60,718 nucleotides of DNA from a virus: positions 1-60,718 of the IMG/VR virus record IMGVR_UViG_3300042894_006795; one strand, 5' to 3'. Shown one piece after another: positions 18,371 to 27,331 of this stretch (position 1 is its first letter; every line of letters starts with the position of its first letter). The translations under genes were made by a program, and so were the position numbers. Under the pieces are notes generated by a model. It had not been told where the DNA came from. It did not search any database and was given only the letters and a program-made list of their open reading frames with translations.

Positions 18371-19006
18371 ATGGAGGAGTATGTCAACGATTTTGCCAAA
18401 ATGGCGCTGGCCCTTGCCTCGGCGCAGCTTGCCAAAGAAACGGCAATCAAGGAGCAAGGAATTGGGGAAGACCTTAAAGCGCATTTTATGGGATGGAATG
18501 AAGAAGACTTAACGATCGTCGCCCAGATGAAAGAAGATGTTTCCAGGTACTCCCAGGCAGACAGATTTGAAAGATGTGCAATACTCTGTAAAATCCTTAG
18601 AAAACATTGGTGGGTGTCTTCCCTGACGATGGTGAGTGAAGGCTATTGCTCCCTGGACTACCCAACGACGGAAAATTACGATTTAGCAGTTGCCTATGCC
18701 GACACGTCACTTCCTGTTTTTGAGTGCATTACTGTAATTCACGTCACCCTTGACGAGTCTGGAATAATTTCCCCTGTATCTATGGTGGCCGCCCCTTACG
18801 TGACGAAGATTGGGAGGGTTGTGGAGTGGCAGGACGTTCTAGTGTATCCGGAAATAACTGCCAAAAACCTTAGACAATACAAGTACCCATTAATGCTCAC
18901 AAATTCTATGATGGAGCGATTGTCGGAAGATTCAAACGAAGAAACAATAATGCAAGCAAGAGCAGAAGTCGAACAATGCGGTTTCTTATTGCAAGAATTA
19001 TATTAA
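18371..19006 (+). CDS. Hypothetical protein, 211 aa
   Basis: First gene of the rightward central block. It is soluble, with a helical N-terminus (MEEYVNDFAKMALALASAQ) and a mixed alpha/beta centre. No catalytic motif, metal cluster or membrane segment is recognised. The ATG has no upstream Shine-Dalgarno and follows the divergent intergenic region, so it may be translated leaderless. It precedes a small Cys-motif protein and the ribonucleotide reductase, so it may belong to the same early/nucleotide-supply transcript. Function unknown. Confidence 0.7.
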   Translation: MEEYVNDFAKMALALASAQLAKETAIKEQGIGEDLKAHFMGWNEEDLTIVAQMKEDVSRYSQADRFERCAILCKILRKHWWVSSLTMVSEGYCSLDYPTTENYDLAVAYADTSLPVFECITVIHVTLDESGIISPVSMVAAPYVTKIGRVVEWQDVLVYPEITAKNLRQYKYPLMLTNSMMERLSEDSNEETIMQARAEVEQCGFLLQELY

Positions 19007-19019
19007 GTACAATAATTAA

Positions 19020-19346
19020 ATGAACGCGTTTTATGAAAGCCCTAGCTTCGGAGGAAGCGAAGATTACGAAATTCTTGACGGGGTTAAAGTATCGCGAGCC
19101 GATAGAGCCCCTTGCCCGGTCTGTGGTCACTCCACCGGCGATTGCGCACCGCCTGACGAAGTAGGCCCAGGCATCATTTTTGGGTACAACACAAATTCCA
19201 CATTGGACGATACTCAAACGTTCGTTGTCCCTGAAGACATCTATGATCAAAGAGAAATTGCGCCAGGCGTAACTATGCGGCTACTTCTTTACAAGCAAGG
19301 AAAAGTAATTCCGCTTATCAAGGCCAAGGAGTTGGGGCTTATTTAA
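19020..19346 (+). CDS. Small protein with CPVCG zinc-knuckle-like motif (108 aa)
   Basis: The central motif CPVCGHSTGDC gives C-x2-C plus H and a third C, a likely zinc knuckle. The C-terminal part (PEDIYDQREIAPGVTMRLLLYKQGKVIP) has the strand pattern of a small beta domain. It ends 89 bases before the ribonucleotide reductase. No Shine-Dalgarno is obvious, and 13 bases separate it from the preceding stop. Function unknown. Confidence 0.65.
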   Translation: MNAFYESPSFGGSEDYEILDGVKVSRADRAPCPVCGHSTGDCAPPDEVGPGIIFGYNTNSTLDDTQTFVVPEDIYDQREIAPGVTMRLLLYKQGKVIPLIKAKELGLI

Positions 19347-19435
19347 AAATTTTTATTTCGCTGGACTTTTTCACTATTCAATATTGGGCTACACTGAACA
19401 GTTCCAAATCAAAACAATATTAGCTAGGAAAAAAA
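19347..19435 (+). promoter_or_regulatory. Leader of the ribonucleotide reductase gene
   Basis: A gap of 89 bases precedes the reductase. TTTTCA and TACACT separated by 16 bases (about 19370-19397) could form a weak promoter, and AGGA lies about eight bases before the ATG. No cobalamin riboswitch is recognised; the gap is too short for a full one. The promoter call is weak. Confidence 0.3.
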
Positions 19436-21361
19436 ATGGCATTTATCGAAGATAGCTTTGTAAAAGATTACTTGACACAGAAATCTCCGTGGGGATTTAA
19501 CGGAATGGGCGAAATAGTTTTTTTGCGAACATACAGCCGCAAGAAAAATGATGGAACAACAGAAGTCTGGCCAGAGACGATCCAGCGCGTTGTAAACGGA
19601 GCAATTGCTATCGGAGTTCCCTACACGCAGGATGAGGCTGAAAGGTTGTTTGATCACATGTTCAACCTTCGCTGCTCAATGAGTGGAAGAGCGCTATGGC
19701 AGCTAGGAACGCCAATGGTTGAAAAGTTTGGCGGAGCTTCTTTAAATAACTGTTATTTTACTAATATCGAAAAAGTGGAAGATTTTGAATTTTTGTTTGA
19801 GTATTTAATGCTGGGTGGCGGTGTCGGTTTTTCTGTAGAGCGCTCAAAAATACACGACTTGCCTAAAGTGAAAAATGCAGTAGTAATCACTCACGAGCGA
19901 TCAAACGACGCTGACATAATTGTTCCCGATAGTCGAGGTGGATGGAAGAGACTCCTCCACAGCGTTTTAAAATCTTATTTTGAAACAGGAAAATCTTTTA
20001 CATATTCGACAATTCTGGTGCGCGAATACGGCGCTCCGCTTAAGGGATTTGGCGGCACAGCGTCTGGTCCGGGTGCTTTGATTGACGGAATTGCGGATAT
20101 ATGTAAAGTCCTAGATAATAGAGCTGGAAAAAAATTACGCTCTATTGATGTCCTCGACATCTGTAACATCATTGGGCGCATCGTTGTCTCGGGCTCATCA
20201 AGAAGATCAGCACAAATCTCAATGGGTGATCCGGATGATGCTTTGTTCATTAGGGCAAAGAACTGGGCGTCGGGCTCGATCCCTGCATGGAGAGCAAATA
20301 GCAATAACTCGCTCTATGCTGATGGGTGGGACGAGATCCCCTCGGAGCTCTGGAAGGGCTATGACGGTACGGGGGAGCCATATGGCCTTGTGAACCGAAA
20401 GCTCGCACGTCGCTATGGGCGGTTAGGTGAAGTCAGGGTAGATAATAGTATTGAGGGCTTCAACCCATGCGCCGAGATAGGTCTAGCTGATGGAGAATCA
20501 TGTAATTTGGCGACTGTTTTCCTGCCGAATATCGAATCCATAGAGCAATTCAAGGAGATATCCCGTCTTCTTTATCTAACGCAGAAGCAGATTACTCGTT
20601 TGCCGTATCCGTATGAAAAAACAACACAAATTGTCCGTCAGAATGCAAGACTTGGACAAAGCGTGACAGGGATTCTTCAATCAACAGCAGAACAGTTGTC
20701 TTGGCTGTCCGCTGGATACGTAGCCCTAAGAGAGCTAGACAAGAAGTATTCCGCCGAAAACGGGTTCCCGGAGTCTGTTCGTATGACGACCGTACAGCCC
20801 TCTGGGACGCTCTCTCTGCTTCCAGGGGTAACCCCCGGCATACATCCGGCCTATGCTCCGTATTATATCCGTCGCGTTCGTTTTGGCTCCAGTGACCCTC
20901 TAGTCGATGCCTGCCGCAAGCGTGGATACAAGGTGATTTGGGATATCGGAATCGATGGACGGGAAGACCATACTCGCTATGTGGTCGAGTTCCCTTGCCG
21001 GTCTCCAGAGGGTTCTGTTCTCGCAGTTGACATGACAGCGGTTGAGCAGCTCGAATGGGTGAGGAAGATGCAAACAGAGTGGGCCGATAATGCAGTTTCC
21101 GTGACTGTTTACTACCGCAAGGAAGAGCTCCCGTTAATCAAAGAATGGCTTGAAAAGAACTACGACAAGAGCGTTAAATCCGTTTCTTTCCTGCTGCATA
21201 GCGATCATAATTTTTCCCTTCCTCCCTACGAGGAAATTACAAAAGAATCCTATGAAAAACTTTCAGCGCGGGTTGACATGTCCATTCCCCTTGTCCAGTC
21301 AGCATTTGACGGAGAAATAATGGTGGATGATTGCGCTACTGGAGCTTGCCCTGTAAAGTAA
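19436..21361 (+). CDS. nrdJ: Class II (adenosylcobalamin-dependent) ribonucleoside-triphosphate reductase, 641 aa
   Basis: Reduces ribonucleotides to deoxyribonucleotides for phage DNA synthesis. The active-site loop NPCAEIGL carries the thiyl-radical cysteine C345 and E347. The substrate-level redox pair is C106 (NNCYF) and C356 (ESCNLA). The C-terminal swinging dithiol is C633-x4-C638 (DCATGACPVK). TTVQPSGTLSLLPGVTPG is the phosphate-binding loop. The monomeric RTPR layout, as in Lactobacillus leichmannii, is matched but about 100 residues shorter, as in other phage copies. Needing B12 and no oxygen or NrdB partner, it depends on host or scavenged cobalamin. AGGA precedes the ATG. It is followed by the tRNA and P450 genes on the same strand. 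Confidence 0.95.
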   Translation: MAFIEDSFVKDYLTQKSPWGFNGMGEIVFLRTYSRKKNDGTTEVWPETIQRVVNGAIAIGVPYTQDEAERLFDHMFNLRCSMSGRALWQLGTPMVEKFGGASLNNCYFTNIEKVEDFEFLFEYLMLGGGVGFSVERSKIHDLPKVKNAVVITHERSNDADIIVPDSRGGWKRLLHSVLKSYFETGKSFTYSTILVREYGAPLKGFGGTASGPGALIDGIADICKVLDNRAGKKLRSIDVLDICNIIGRIVVSGSSRRSAQISMGDPDDALFIRAKNWASGSIPAWRANSNNSLYADGWDEIPSELWKGYDGTGEPYGLVNRKLARRYGRLGEVRVDNSIEGFNPCAEIGLADGESCNLATVFLPNIESIEQFKEISRLLYLTQKQITRLPYPYEKTTQIVRQNARLGQSVTGILQSTAEQLSWLSAGYVALRELDKKYSAENGFPESVRMTTVQPSGTLSLLPGVTPGIHPAYAPYYIRRVRFGSSDPLVDACRKRGYKVIWDIGIDGREDHTRYVVEFPCRSPEGSVLAVDMTAVEQLEWVRKMQTEWADNAVSVTVYYRKEELPLIKEWLEKNYDKSVKSVSFLLHSDHNFSLPPYEEITKESYEKLSARVDMSIPLVQSAFDGEIMVDDCATGACPVK

Positions 21362-21429
21362 AGGCACGCTAGAAGTCATATCTCAATACGTGATCTTCTT
21401 GGCAATTAATGGTCAGATAAAAATCATTA

Positions 21430-21502
<73 letters not shown>

Positions 21503-21504
21503 CT

Positions 21505-22659
21505 ATGGAAAATGACATTTTTAACAAAGAACTGTATCGTGACCCTTTTGCCATGTTCGCACAGTGGCGCGCAAGTCCTACTTTGCCGTACGACAAAAAA
21601 ACAAATACCTATGCATTGTCTCGGCACGCTGACGTAAATTTCGCATTGCGAAGTCCTGAAATATTTACCAGTTCGTTTGGGGGCAGGGCAAACTCAATAG
21701 CACAGCCTTTTATGGTTGACGTAGACGACCCAGGGCACAGAGTGCAACGTTCAGTTATTGAAAAAATGCTCACTCCAAGTGCGGTTAGCAAGCATTCTGA
21801 ATATGTTACCGCAGTGATCGACATAGCAGTAAAAGGGATAATCGGAGCTGGCAGCGTCGAGGTCGTAAATGCCATTGCTCAGACACTTCCCGTAACTTTT
21901 ATCGGTTCCTTGCTGGGCGTAAGGGATTCTGACTTTCCTCTACTCAGGAAGTGGGGTGAAGCCATGGTGGAGGGAGCCGATGGATGGGAAAACGTCACAG
22001 AAGAAGTGGTTGAGGCTGTAATAAACTGGTTTGACTATTTTGACGATCTGTCGAAAACGGGATATTGGGACGACAAAGAAGGAATAATATCTCTGCTCTT
22101 GAATGCTTCAAAAGAAAATGGGAGCATAACCTACGAAGAGGCTAGAGGTAATTCGTTGGCGATTCTCATCGGTGGAAACGAAACAGCAAAATATCTACTT
22201 TCTGGGGCTATCGATCTTTATGTAGAAAATCCAGACATAGCCACAATCTACAAAGATGTAGGACCGGAAAAATTCATCAATGAGGTATTGCGATACCTGA
22301 GTCCTGTAGTTAGTTCAGCTAGAAGAACGACAACGGATGTTGCGGTTGGTGAGAATATCATCCCTGCTGGAGCTCAGGTGATGCTGTTCTTGACATCTGC
22401 AAACATGGACGAATCTGTATTTGAGAATCCAGAACTATTTAACCCAGCGCGTAATAGTTCAGCGCATTTGTCTCTTGGCTTCGGGCCCCACTTCTGCATT
22501 GGAGCATCCTTGGCGAAGATACAGCTTCAAGCGTTGTTTGAATATTTTATAAATAACAAAATAAAAATAACAAAAGACGAAAGCGCTCCGATGAAGTTTA
22601 AGTACTCAACATTCTTGCGTGGTATAAAAGAAATGCGTGCATTCGTTGAGAAAAATTAG
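21505..22659 (+). CDS. Cytochrome P450 (384 aa)
   Basis: All P450 hallmarks are present. The I-helix oxygen-activation motif is GGNET, the K-helix ExxR is EVLR, and the heme loop FGPHFCIG has the axial cysteine at C331. Soluble, with no membrane anchor, and about 15-20 residues shorter than typical bacterial CYPs of about 400. It would be a heme monooxygenase needing host ferredoxin/reductase partners, none of which is seen nearby. Substrate unknown. The ATG lies two bases after the tRNA-Arg 3' end, so there is no room for a separate ribosome binding site. It would be translated either from the unprocessed tRNA-mRNA or as an almost leaderless message. P450s are rare in phages. Confidence 0.95.
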   Translation: MENDIFNKELYRDPFAMFAQWRASPTLPYDKKTNTYALSRHADVNFALRSPEIFTSSFGGRANSIAQPFMVDVDDPGHRVQRSVIEKMLTPSAVSKHSEYVTAVIDIAVKGIIGAGSVEVVNAIAQTLPVTFIGSLLGVRDSDFPLLRKWGEAMVEGADGWENVTEEVVEAVINWFDYFDDLSKTGYWDDKEGIISLLLNASKENGSITYEEARGNSLAILIGGNETAKYLLSGAIDLYVENPDIATIYKDVGPEKFINEVLRYLSPVVSSARRTTTDVAVGENIIPAGAQVMLFLTSANMDESVFENPELFNPARNSSAHLSLGFGPHFCIGASLAKIQLQALFEYFINNKIKITKDESAPMKFKYSTFLRGIKEMRAFVEKN

Positions 22660-22661
22660 AA

Positions 22662-23060
22662 TTATTTAAACTCGGACCAAGTTTTGTTTCCAACCCCAAA
22701 GTACTCTCGAGCGTAACCTGACTCTATGATATCCAAATTCAAGCAAGCAGTTTTTACATCATCAATGTCTTCTGAGGAAAATATCCTTGCGAGAACCCGT
22801 CCGTATTTGTCATTTTTGTCTGGGATTGTATTCACGTAAACCCATTTATGCTTGGAAATCCAGTCTTCTGTGAATTTCTTTGCGCTCAGACCCATCTGCT
22901 TTTCGGCTAGGTCTTTTGTTCTTGTCTCGGGCGTGTTGACGCCATATAGGCGAACTCTAATTTTGTGGTGAATATTGAAACCAAGATCAATCATTAGATC
23001 GACAGTGTCTCCGTCTACAACCCTCAGTACGGTAGCTCCGTACCAAAAGCGAGCACTCAT
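22662..23060 (-). CDS. Staphylococcal-nuclease-like thermonuclease (132 aa)
   Basis: The SNase OB-fold motifs are intact: VVDGDTVDL (metal-binding Asp), RVRLYGVNTPE (catalytic Arg and Glu), and DKYGRVLAR (second Arg). There is no signal peptide, so it is cytoplasmic or virion-borne rather than secreted. It probably degrades host DNA/RNA or recycles nucleotides. The ATG overlaps the TauD stop (TAATG), so the two are coupled. Its stop lies two bases from the convergent P450 stop, with no visible hairpin between them. Confidence 0.9.
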   Translation of the reverse strand: MSARFWYGATVLRVVDGDTVDLMIDLGFNIHHKIRVRLYGVNTPETRTKDLAEKQMGLSAKKFTEDWISKHKWVYVNTIPDKNDKYGRVLARIFSSEDIDDVKTACLNLDIIESGYAREYFGVGNKTWSEFK

Positions 23061-24055
23061 TACGAGGCCTGTGCCGGAATTAGTTTTTCTCCAGTTAGTG
23101 TAACTCTGTTAACCAAACGTGGGGAATGTCCAATATCTCCGACTACAGCGTGCTGTGTCGATATATTGTCAGAGAATATAACGTCTCCCTGAGTCCAGTG
23201 ATGGCGGACAGTAAATTCGTAGCGAGTTGTATGTTTGAAAAGGAATTGAAGGATTGCGTCGCTTTCAGGTTTTGAAAAGTCCACAATTCTTCTTGTGAAC
23301 CCCGGATTTATGAATAATGATTCTTCTCCAGTTTCCGGATGGACTATAACAACTGGATGACGAGCGGTAACTTGCGCAGCACGCTTCAGGTAATCCCAGT
23401 GGTCGACTAGTCCGTTTTCTTCTTTGCCGTTAATTCCTTCTATCTTTGCTCCAGTATTGGACATTCCACCTTTACCCATGCCCATGTCAGAAACTTCAGA
23501 CGCATCGTGAATAGCCATTGTGCCTCGTAGTGCATCTTTCATTCTCTTGCTTAGAGATCTGAATGCCGCTTCTTGGTCGCACCACATGGTGTCTCCGCCA
23601 GCGTAGGGGATGATGACGCCATTCAGTATTGAACATTTTGGCGGATTTTCAATAAACGTTATGTCAGTATGCCAGGCAACGCCACGTTCCTGAAACTTTG
23701 TTTTATCACTGTTCTCATATTCTGGATACTGCACACCCGGAATGGTGTAATCAACTTCGAATATGTTTGGAAAATCTTTTTTACCAGGAAGAAGTGGATG
23801 AGCGCTTCTTGGTGTTCCAAAGAGCGCTGCAAAAGCTTCATGCTGTACAGGATTAAGATTTTGTTTTCTAAAAAAAACAACCTTATGACGCAACATCAGG
23901 TTATAAATTGTCTCAATAATTCCTGCATCTTTATGGTCAATCAAGTCAATTAAATTAACTCCCTCGATTTCTGCTCCAAGCTTTCCGGCTACTGGCTTTA
24001 CCAACAAGCCAGCTTCGGTATATTCTACGTGATGCTCTTTAACCATTATTGACAT
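23060..24055 (-). CDS. TauD/TfdA-family Fe(II)/2-oxoglutarate dioxygenase (331 aa)
   Basis: The double-stranded beta-helix signatures are present: metal ligands H129-x-D131 in WHTDITF, distal H302 in STQHAV, and the 2-oxoglutarate-binding Arg region in SPRLVNRVTL. TauD/TfdA enzymes hydroxylate small substrates such as taurine or aryloxyalkanoates. The substrate here cannot be read from sequence. The start may be this ATG or the ATG nine bases later (24046), which overlaps the upstream stop as ATGGTTAA; no Shine-Dalgarno decides. It lies downstream of the capsid gene and upstream of the nuclease, as an auxiliary metabolic gene in a head operon. Confidence 0.9.
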   Translation of the reverse strand: MSIMVKEHHVEYTEAGLLVKPVAGKLGAEIEGVNLIDLIDHKDAGIIETIYNLMLRHKVVFFRKQNLNPVQHEAFAALFGTPRSAHPLLPGKKDFPNIFEVDYTIPGVQYPEYENSDKTKFQERGVAWHTDITFIENPPKCSILNGVIIPYAGGDTMWCDQEAAFRSLSKRMKDALRGTMAIHDASEVSDMGMGKGGMSNTGAKIEGINGKEENGLVDHWDYLKRAAQVTARHPVVIVHPETGEESLFINPGFTRRIVDFSKPESDAILQFLFKHTTRYEFTVRHHWTQGDVIFSDNISTQHAVVGDIGHSPRLVNRVTLTGEKLIPAQAS

Positions 24056-24932
24056 TTTTTTTGGCCTTTGCTATCTTTGATTTTTTATTTTTTTTCTTTT
24101 TTCTTATTCGCATCATATCAGTATGTGCTTGCCCCATGCGCTTAACGTCCCGAATGGATCCACCAACATATGATCCATACCCAGTCTTCGCTGCTATGAC
24201 ACTATTGGAAAGTTCTTCCAATACAAGCCTTCTTCTCCTGCTGTCGGTTATCTGATTCAAGTCCGAATCGTATACCGAATCGATCCCCTTCCCCGTCATG
24301 CCTTTCATATATGAAGGAACCTCAACATTTATTAATGCTTTTGTTGATAAATGAGAAGTTACAACAACGTCTTCTGATAACGACTTCTTTTTTTTCTTAG
24401 CGTTTGCGTATCGCTCAAGGAGGCGTCGTCCCTTGGCAGCAAGAGCTGCCGCGTCGGAAGAGTTCTGGGGAACAGGCTCCCCCCACGCTGCAGCAGAAAG
24501 AGCCAATCTAGTAGAGCGCCCTTTGTCATCTTTCATCGGCCCAGATGGATTTGTAAAAAATCTTGTTAAGAAAGAACCTTTGCGACGCATCTTTTCAGGA
24601 GTGTTCGCTGGCCCCATTACACCAGGTTTCAGATTTGATCCTTCTTTTCTTTTGAAGTAAGCCCTGCCCGCTGCGGTAAGCCCCCCCTTCGGATCGCGAA
24701 GCACTGGACGTCTTTTTGCCGCTTTGGAGTTCAGTTCATCAGCAGATATTTTTATTTCTCCGACAACAGTAGATCCCCAATATTCATCATAAATAGGCAT
24801 CATTGAAGAGGACTTGAACTCCACAAAAGATTGCTCAATCAATTGATTAAATTCTTCTTCCTGGTCAAGTTTTTCTGAAAACTGCAAAAGCGAATCAAAT
24901 AGTTCTTCATCTTTTTCATTTGTCATTTCCAT
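24039..24932 (-). CDS. Conserved phage protein with DUF6321-like domain (297 aa)
   Basis: The middle (about residues 80-175) matches a domain common in cyanophage and actinophage genomes: KGGLTAAGRAYFKRKEGSN, then TPEKMRRKGSFLTRFF and LALSAAAWGEPVP. The N-terminus is acidic and helical; the C-terminus is a lysine-rich tail (RIRKKKKNKKSKIAKAKK) that could bind DNA. It is the first gene after the capsid gene and its hairpin. A second in-frame ATG lies two codons in, so the exact start is uncertain. The role in the head is unknown; it is probably a virion or DNA-associated protein. Confidence 0.75.
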   Translation of the reverse strand: MEMTNEKDEELFDSLLQFSEKLDQEEEFNQLIEQSFVEFKSSSMMPIYDEYWGSTVVGEIKISADELNSKAAKRRPVLRDPKGGLTAAGRAYFKRKEGSNLKPGVMGPANTPEKMRRKGSFLTRFFTNPSGPMKDDKGRSTRLALSAAAWGEPVPQNSSDAAALAAKGRRLLERYANAKKKKKSLSEDVVVTSHLSTKALINVEVPSYMKGMTGKGIDSVYDSDLNQITDSRRRRLVLEELSNSVIAAKTGYGSYVGGSIRDVKRMGQAHTDMMRIRKKKKNKKSKIAKAKKNVNNG

Positions 24933-24969
24933 TATCCAATTCTGGCACAGGTCAAGCCGTATAAGCGAA

Positions 24970-25010
24970 ACCCCCTGGTTTCACTGCCAAAGCAATTACT
25001 CCCAGGGGGT
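24970..25010 (-). terminator. Hairpin after the major capsid gene, probable terminator or attenuator
   Basis: ACCCCCTGG and CCAGGGGGT form a perfect 9-bp GC-rich stem with a 23-base loop, just downstream of the capsid stop on the minus strand. The transcript continues TTCGCTTATACG, so the U-run is weak. A small inner stem TGC-CAAA-GCA is also possible. Placement suggests it limits read-through from the highly expressed capsid gene into the auxiliary genes, or protects the mRNA 3' end. Confidence 0.65.
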
Positions 25011-25033
25011 CCGTTAATTAAGGGTATTGTTAA

Positions 25034-26419
25034 TTACGCAGTAGGAGCGGCGTCGAATTCAACCTTGACGAATGCTTCTGGACGCTTTACCGCAAGGGCG
25101 AGGCGTTGTTCGGCGAGAATAACAATCGCGTTGCGGATGAAGAAATCGCTGTGCTGCTCACTGATGCGGATAGATGCCTGCTCGCGGTCATAAAGCTGAG
25201 CACCGGTGCCAAACGCGCCGACCAAAGCCATACCTTCCTGCATTGCTGGAGTATCAACAAGTGGCATTCTCCATACTCTTGGCTCGCCACCCATCGCAAC
25301 AGAAACTGCGATGAGGTACTGGCCATTGACGTCTTTTGTCAATTCGATGTCTTCCCAATCATTTGGGTGAACAACGATACCGCTTGGCTCGTAGTAAGCC
25401 AAGAAGGAGAGTGTAGCCGCACGGCGAATTGCGTCAGCTTTGGTGTCACCAGCCGTAACGTTTGCAACTCCAGCAACACCGTCAGACCAAGCGTATTCCT
25501 GGACTCCTGGGGTGTTCATCACGCCGAGCAAGTTTTCGCCCAGTCCGTCACCGTTGAGGATTTGATTGTCCTCAAGGAGGCGCAAGCCGTACATAAGCTC
25601 GTTGTCGATGATTGAGCGAAGCTGTGGTTCATCGGCAAGAACGTTGCGGTGTGCTGCTTCCCAGTGAGCGAGTGTTCTAATTGGGGCCTGTTCACCAACG
25701 AACTGGAATGAAGATTGTGGCTTCAACCCAAATACTCCGCCAACTCTTTCAGCGACAGTAGACGCTGCGTTGTTGGTTGAGTAGGTGCTTGCAGTTACGC
25801 CTGGAGCAGAAATCGTCGTAAAACCGATTTGACGGAAGTACTCAATAACTGCTGCTGTTGTAGTCCGAACAGGGAACAAGTCACGAACGCGCTTTGTGCG
25901 TGTTGGTGGTGTTACCATCGGATCGCGCTGAACCGTACCGAAAGAGCCGAGACGGCTGTCAGCTACGGTTGTTGAAGGCAAGCCAGAGAAGACATCCTTC
26001 ACATTGTAGCCACTCAAAGAGATGTTTGCCATCCATGGAGCTGCCATGTTTGCGCCGTTACGGCCACCAGCAAGTGCCTTGAACTCTACTGAGTCAAGGA
26101 ACATCTGACCGATGCTCTTGATCTCGCTTGAGGTCAATTGGCTGATTTCTGATGCTGCAGCTGAATAGCTTGATGCGACCGACTCTGATGCTGGCTGCGA
26201 AGACCAGCTGTCAACGTCACCCATTGTCTGCAAGTCAGAAAGGAGTGATTTAATTTCCTTAATGTCACGCATGTTCTTGTCGAATGCTGTTTTTTGTTCT
26301 GAAGAAACAACAACTGTTCCTTCTTCTACCTTGAATGAGTCAGCAATGGCCTTATTGTCAGCCATTTTAACTCTGAGAGCTGATTGCAGCTCATCAATTC
26401 TTCCATTGTCTTGCGACAT
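25034..26419 (-). CDS. HK97-fold major capsid protein with N-terminal delta-like region (461 aa)
   Basis: The N-terminal 100 residues are charged and helical (MSQDNGRIDELQSALR... RDIKEIKSLLSDLQ), like the HK97 delta/scaffold domain removed by the prohead protease. The body has the typical MCP pattern: FPVRTTTAAVIEYFRQ, EPQLRSIIDNELMYGLRLLED, then QILNGDGLGENLLGVMN, and a C-terminal strand RLALAVKRPEAFVKVEF. It forms the icosahedral shell. It has its own strong promoter, an approximately 120-base leader and a GGAG Shine-Dalgarno, fitting high expression. No exact FSSG is present; FSGL (144-147) and LSG (135-137) lie near the expected end of the delta domain. Confidence 0.92.
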   Translation of the reverse strand: MSQDNGRIDELQSALRVKMADNKAIADSFKVEEGTVVVSSEQKTAFDKNMRDIKEIKSLLSDLQTMGDVDSWSSQPASESVASSYSAAASEISQLTSSEIKSIGQMFLDSVEFKALAGGRNGANMAAPWMANISLSGYNVKDVFSGLPSTTVADSRLGSFGTVQRDPMVTPPTRTKRVRDLFPVRTTTAAVIEYFRQIGFTTISAPGVTASTYSTNNAASTVAERVGGVFGLKPQSSFQFVGEQAPIRTLAHWEAAHRNVLADEPQLRSIIDNELMYGLRLLEDNQILNGDGLGENLLGVMNTPGVQEYAWSDGVAGVANVTAGDTKADAIRRAATLSFLAYYEPSGIVVHPNDWEDIELTKDVNGQYLIAVSVAMGGEPRVWRMPLVDTPAMQEGMALVGAFGTGAQLYDREQASIRISEQHSDFFIRNAIVILAEQRLALAVKRPEAFVKVEFDAAPTA

Positions 26420-26539
26420 ATTGACTCCTGTTTGTTGAAGGGTTGGTTTTATGATGCTTTTCTTTGCTCGGCTTAGGTAAGCACCCAGCCCTAGTAATAA
26501 TCAAAAATAACAGATTATTCACTACCTCTATTGCAACTA

Positions 26540-26567
26540 ATTATATTTTGCAATTAAAGTGTGTAAA
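26540..26567 (-). promoter_or_regulatory. Near-consensus sigma70/SigA promoter of the major capsid gene
   Basis: On the minus strand TTTACA (-35, 26567-26562) is followed after 16 bases by TATAAT (-10, 26545-26540). This is a perfect -10 and a 5/6 -35. It lies in the gap just after the preceding gene's stop and leaves a leader of about 120 bases before the capsid ATG. It is the clearest promoter in the window. It implies recognition by the host housekeeping sigma factor and separate high-level expression of the capsid protein. Confidence 0.75.
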
Positions 26568-26578
26568 TAGTAAATGAA

Positions 26579-27322
26579 TTACTTATTTTTGAGTTGTTCT
26601 ATTAGGGCAACTTTCCTCTTCGGACGTCTTGAATCAAGGTCTGCAACAACTGTTCTAGTTGCTCTTTCCATTTCTCTTTTTTTATTTTTTTCAATATTTC
26701 TGCGGCCTAACGATGTTGTCCCGACCCTATTTGCATAGTCCGTCATGTTTGTGCATGGCATCCAGACCGCTCTGCCATTTTTGCTTACTCGCCTACTAAT
26801 TCCAATACAGCCAATTTGCCTTGACCGCGCACGAGCTGATTCCGGATCGAGGAAAACATCAGAATCTGATTCCCTAACAAATTCAGGGCCTACTGCAGAT
26901 TTAGTTTTTATTGGAACACAATTGGGGACAAGTTTTCCCTTTTTGCCTTTTTTCATACCCTGCATGACATACCCATCCCAGCAGGGGTTCACTTCTTTTG
27001 CCCCAAAAAGATTACCGGACACTAGACCACTATCTATAGAGACAATCCCCATGATTGGTTTTTCGGTAAGGTTCTCCCAATCTTTAGGTCTTTTTTTTCG
27101 CTTTCCTTTGCTTCTGCTTTTGTCTTCACTTTTTTTATAGCCAGGGACAACCGACCTCCATTTACCGGTTTCGGCTGTCTCGGAAATTCTATTTAGCTCA
27201 TCCATTGACGAGCATGGCATCCATTCCCCATCTGAAGACTTGTGCGCCCCAGAGCACCCAATTTGCGCAGCAACTTTTAGAGCTTCAGCTTTTTTGGTTA
27301 ATTCTGATTTTTCTTTTGCCAT
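26579..27322 (-). CDS. Phage structural-type protein with twin IGC...WMPC repeats (247 aa)
   Basis: Two copies of a cysteine unit frame the protein: QIGCSG...GEWMPCSSM (about 19-42) and QIGCIG...AVWMPCTNM (about 170-192). Between them is the phage motif PCWDGYVMQGMKKGKKGK ending VPNCVP, common in head-module proteins of many phages. The rest is strongly basic (KGKRKKRPKDW; C-terminal RRPKRKVALIEQLKNK). The paired cysteines may bind metal or form cross-links. AAGGA precedes the ATG. It is the last gene before the capsid promoter. A virion role is inferred from context and motifs; its biochemical function is unknown. Confidence 0.7.
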   Translation of the reverse strand: MAKEKSELTKKAEALKVAAQIGCSGAHKSSDGEWMPCSSMDELNRISETAETGKWRSVVPGYKKSEDKSRSKGKRKKRPKDWENLTEKPIMGIVSIDSGLVSGNLFGAKEVNPCWDGYVMQGMKKGKKGKLVPNCVPIKTKSAVGPEFVRESDSDVFLDPESARARSRQIGCIGISRRVSKNGRAVWMPCTNMTDYANRVGTTSLGRRNIEKNKKREMERATRTVVADLDSRRPKRKVALIEQLKNK

Positions 27323-27331
27323 TGCCTATCC

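Noticed and set aside
19347-19435. Cobalamin riboswitch ahead of the B12-dependent reductase
   Set aside because: The gap is only 89 bases and no B12-box-like sequence is seen.
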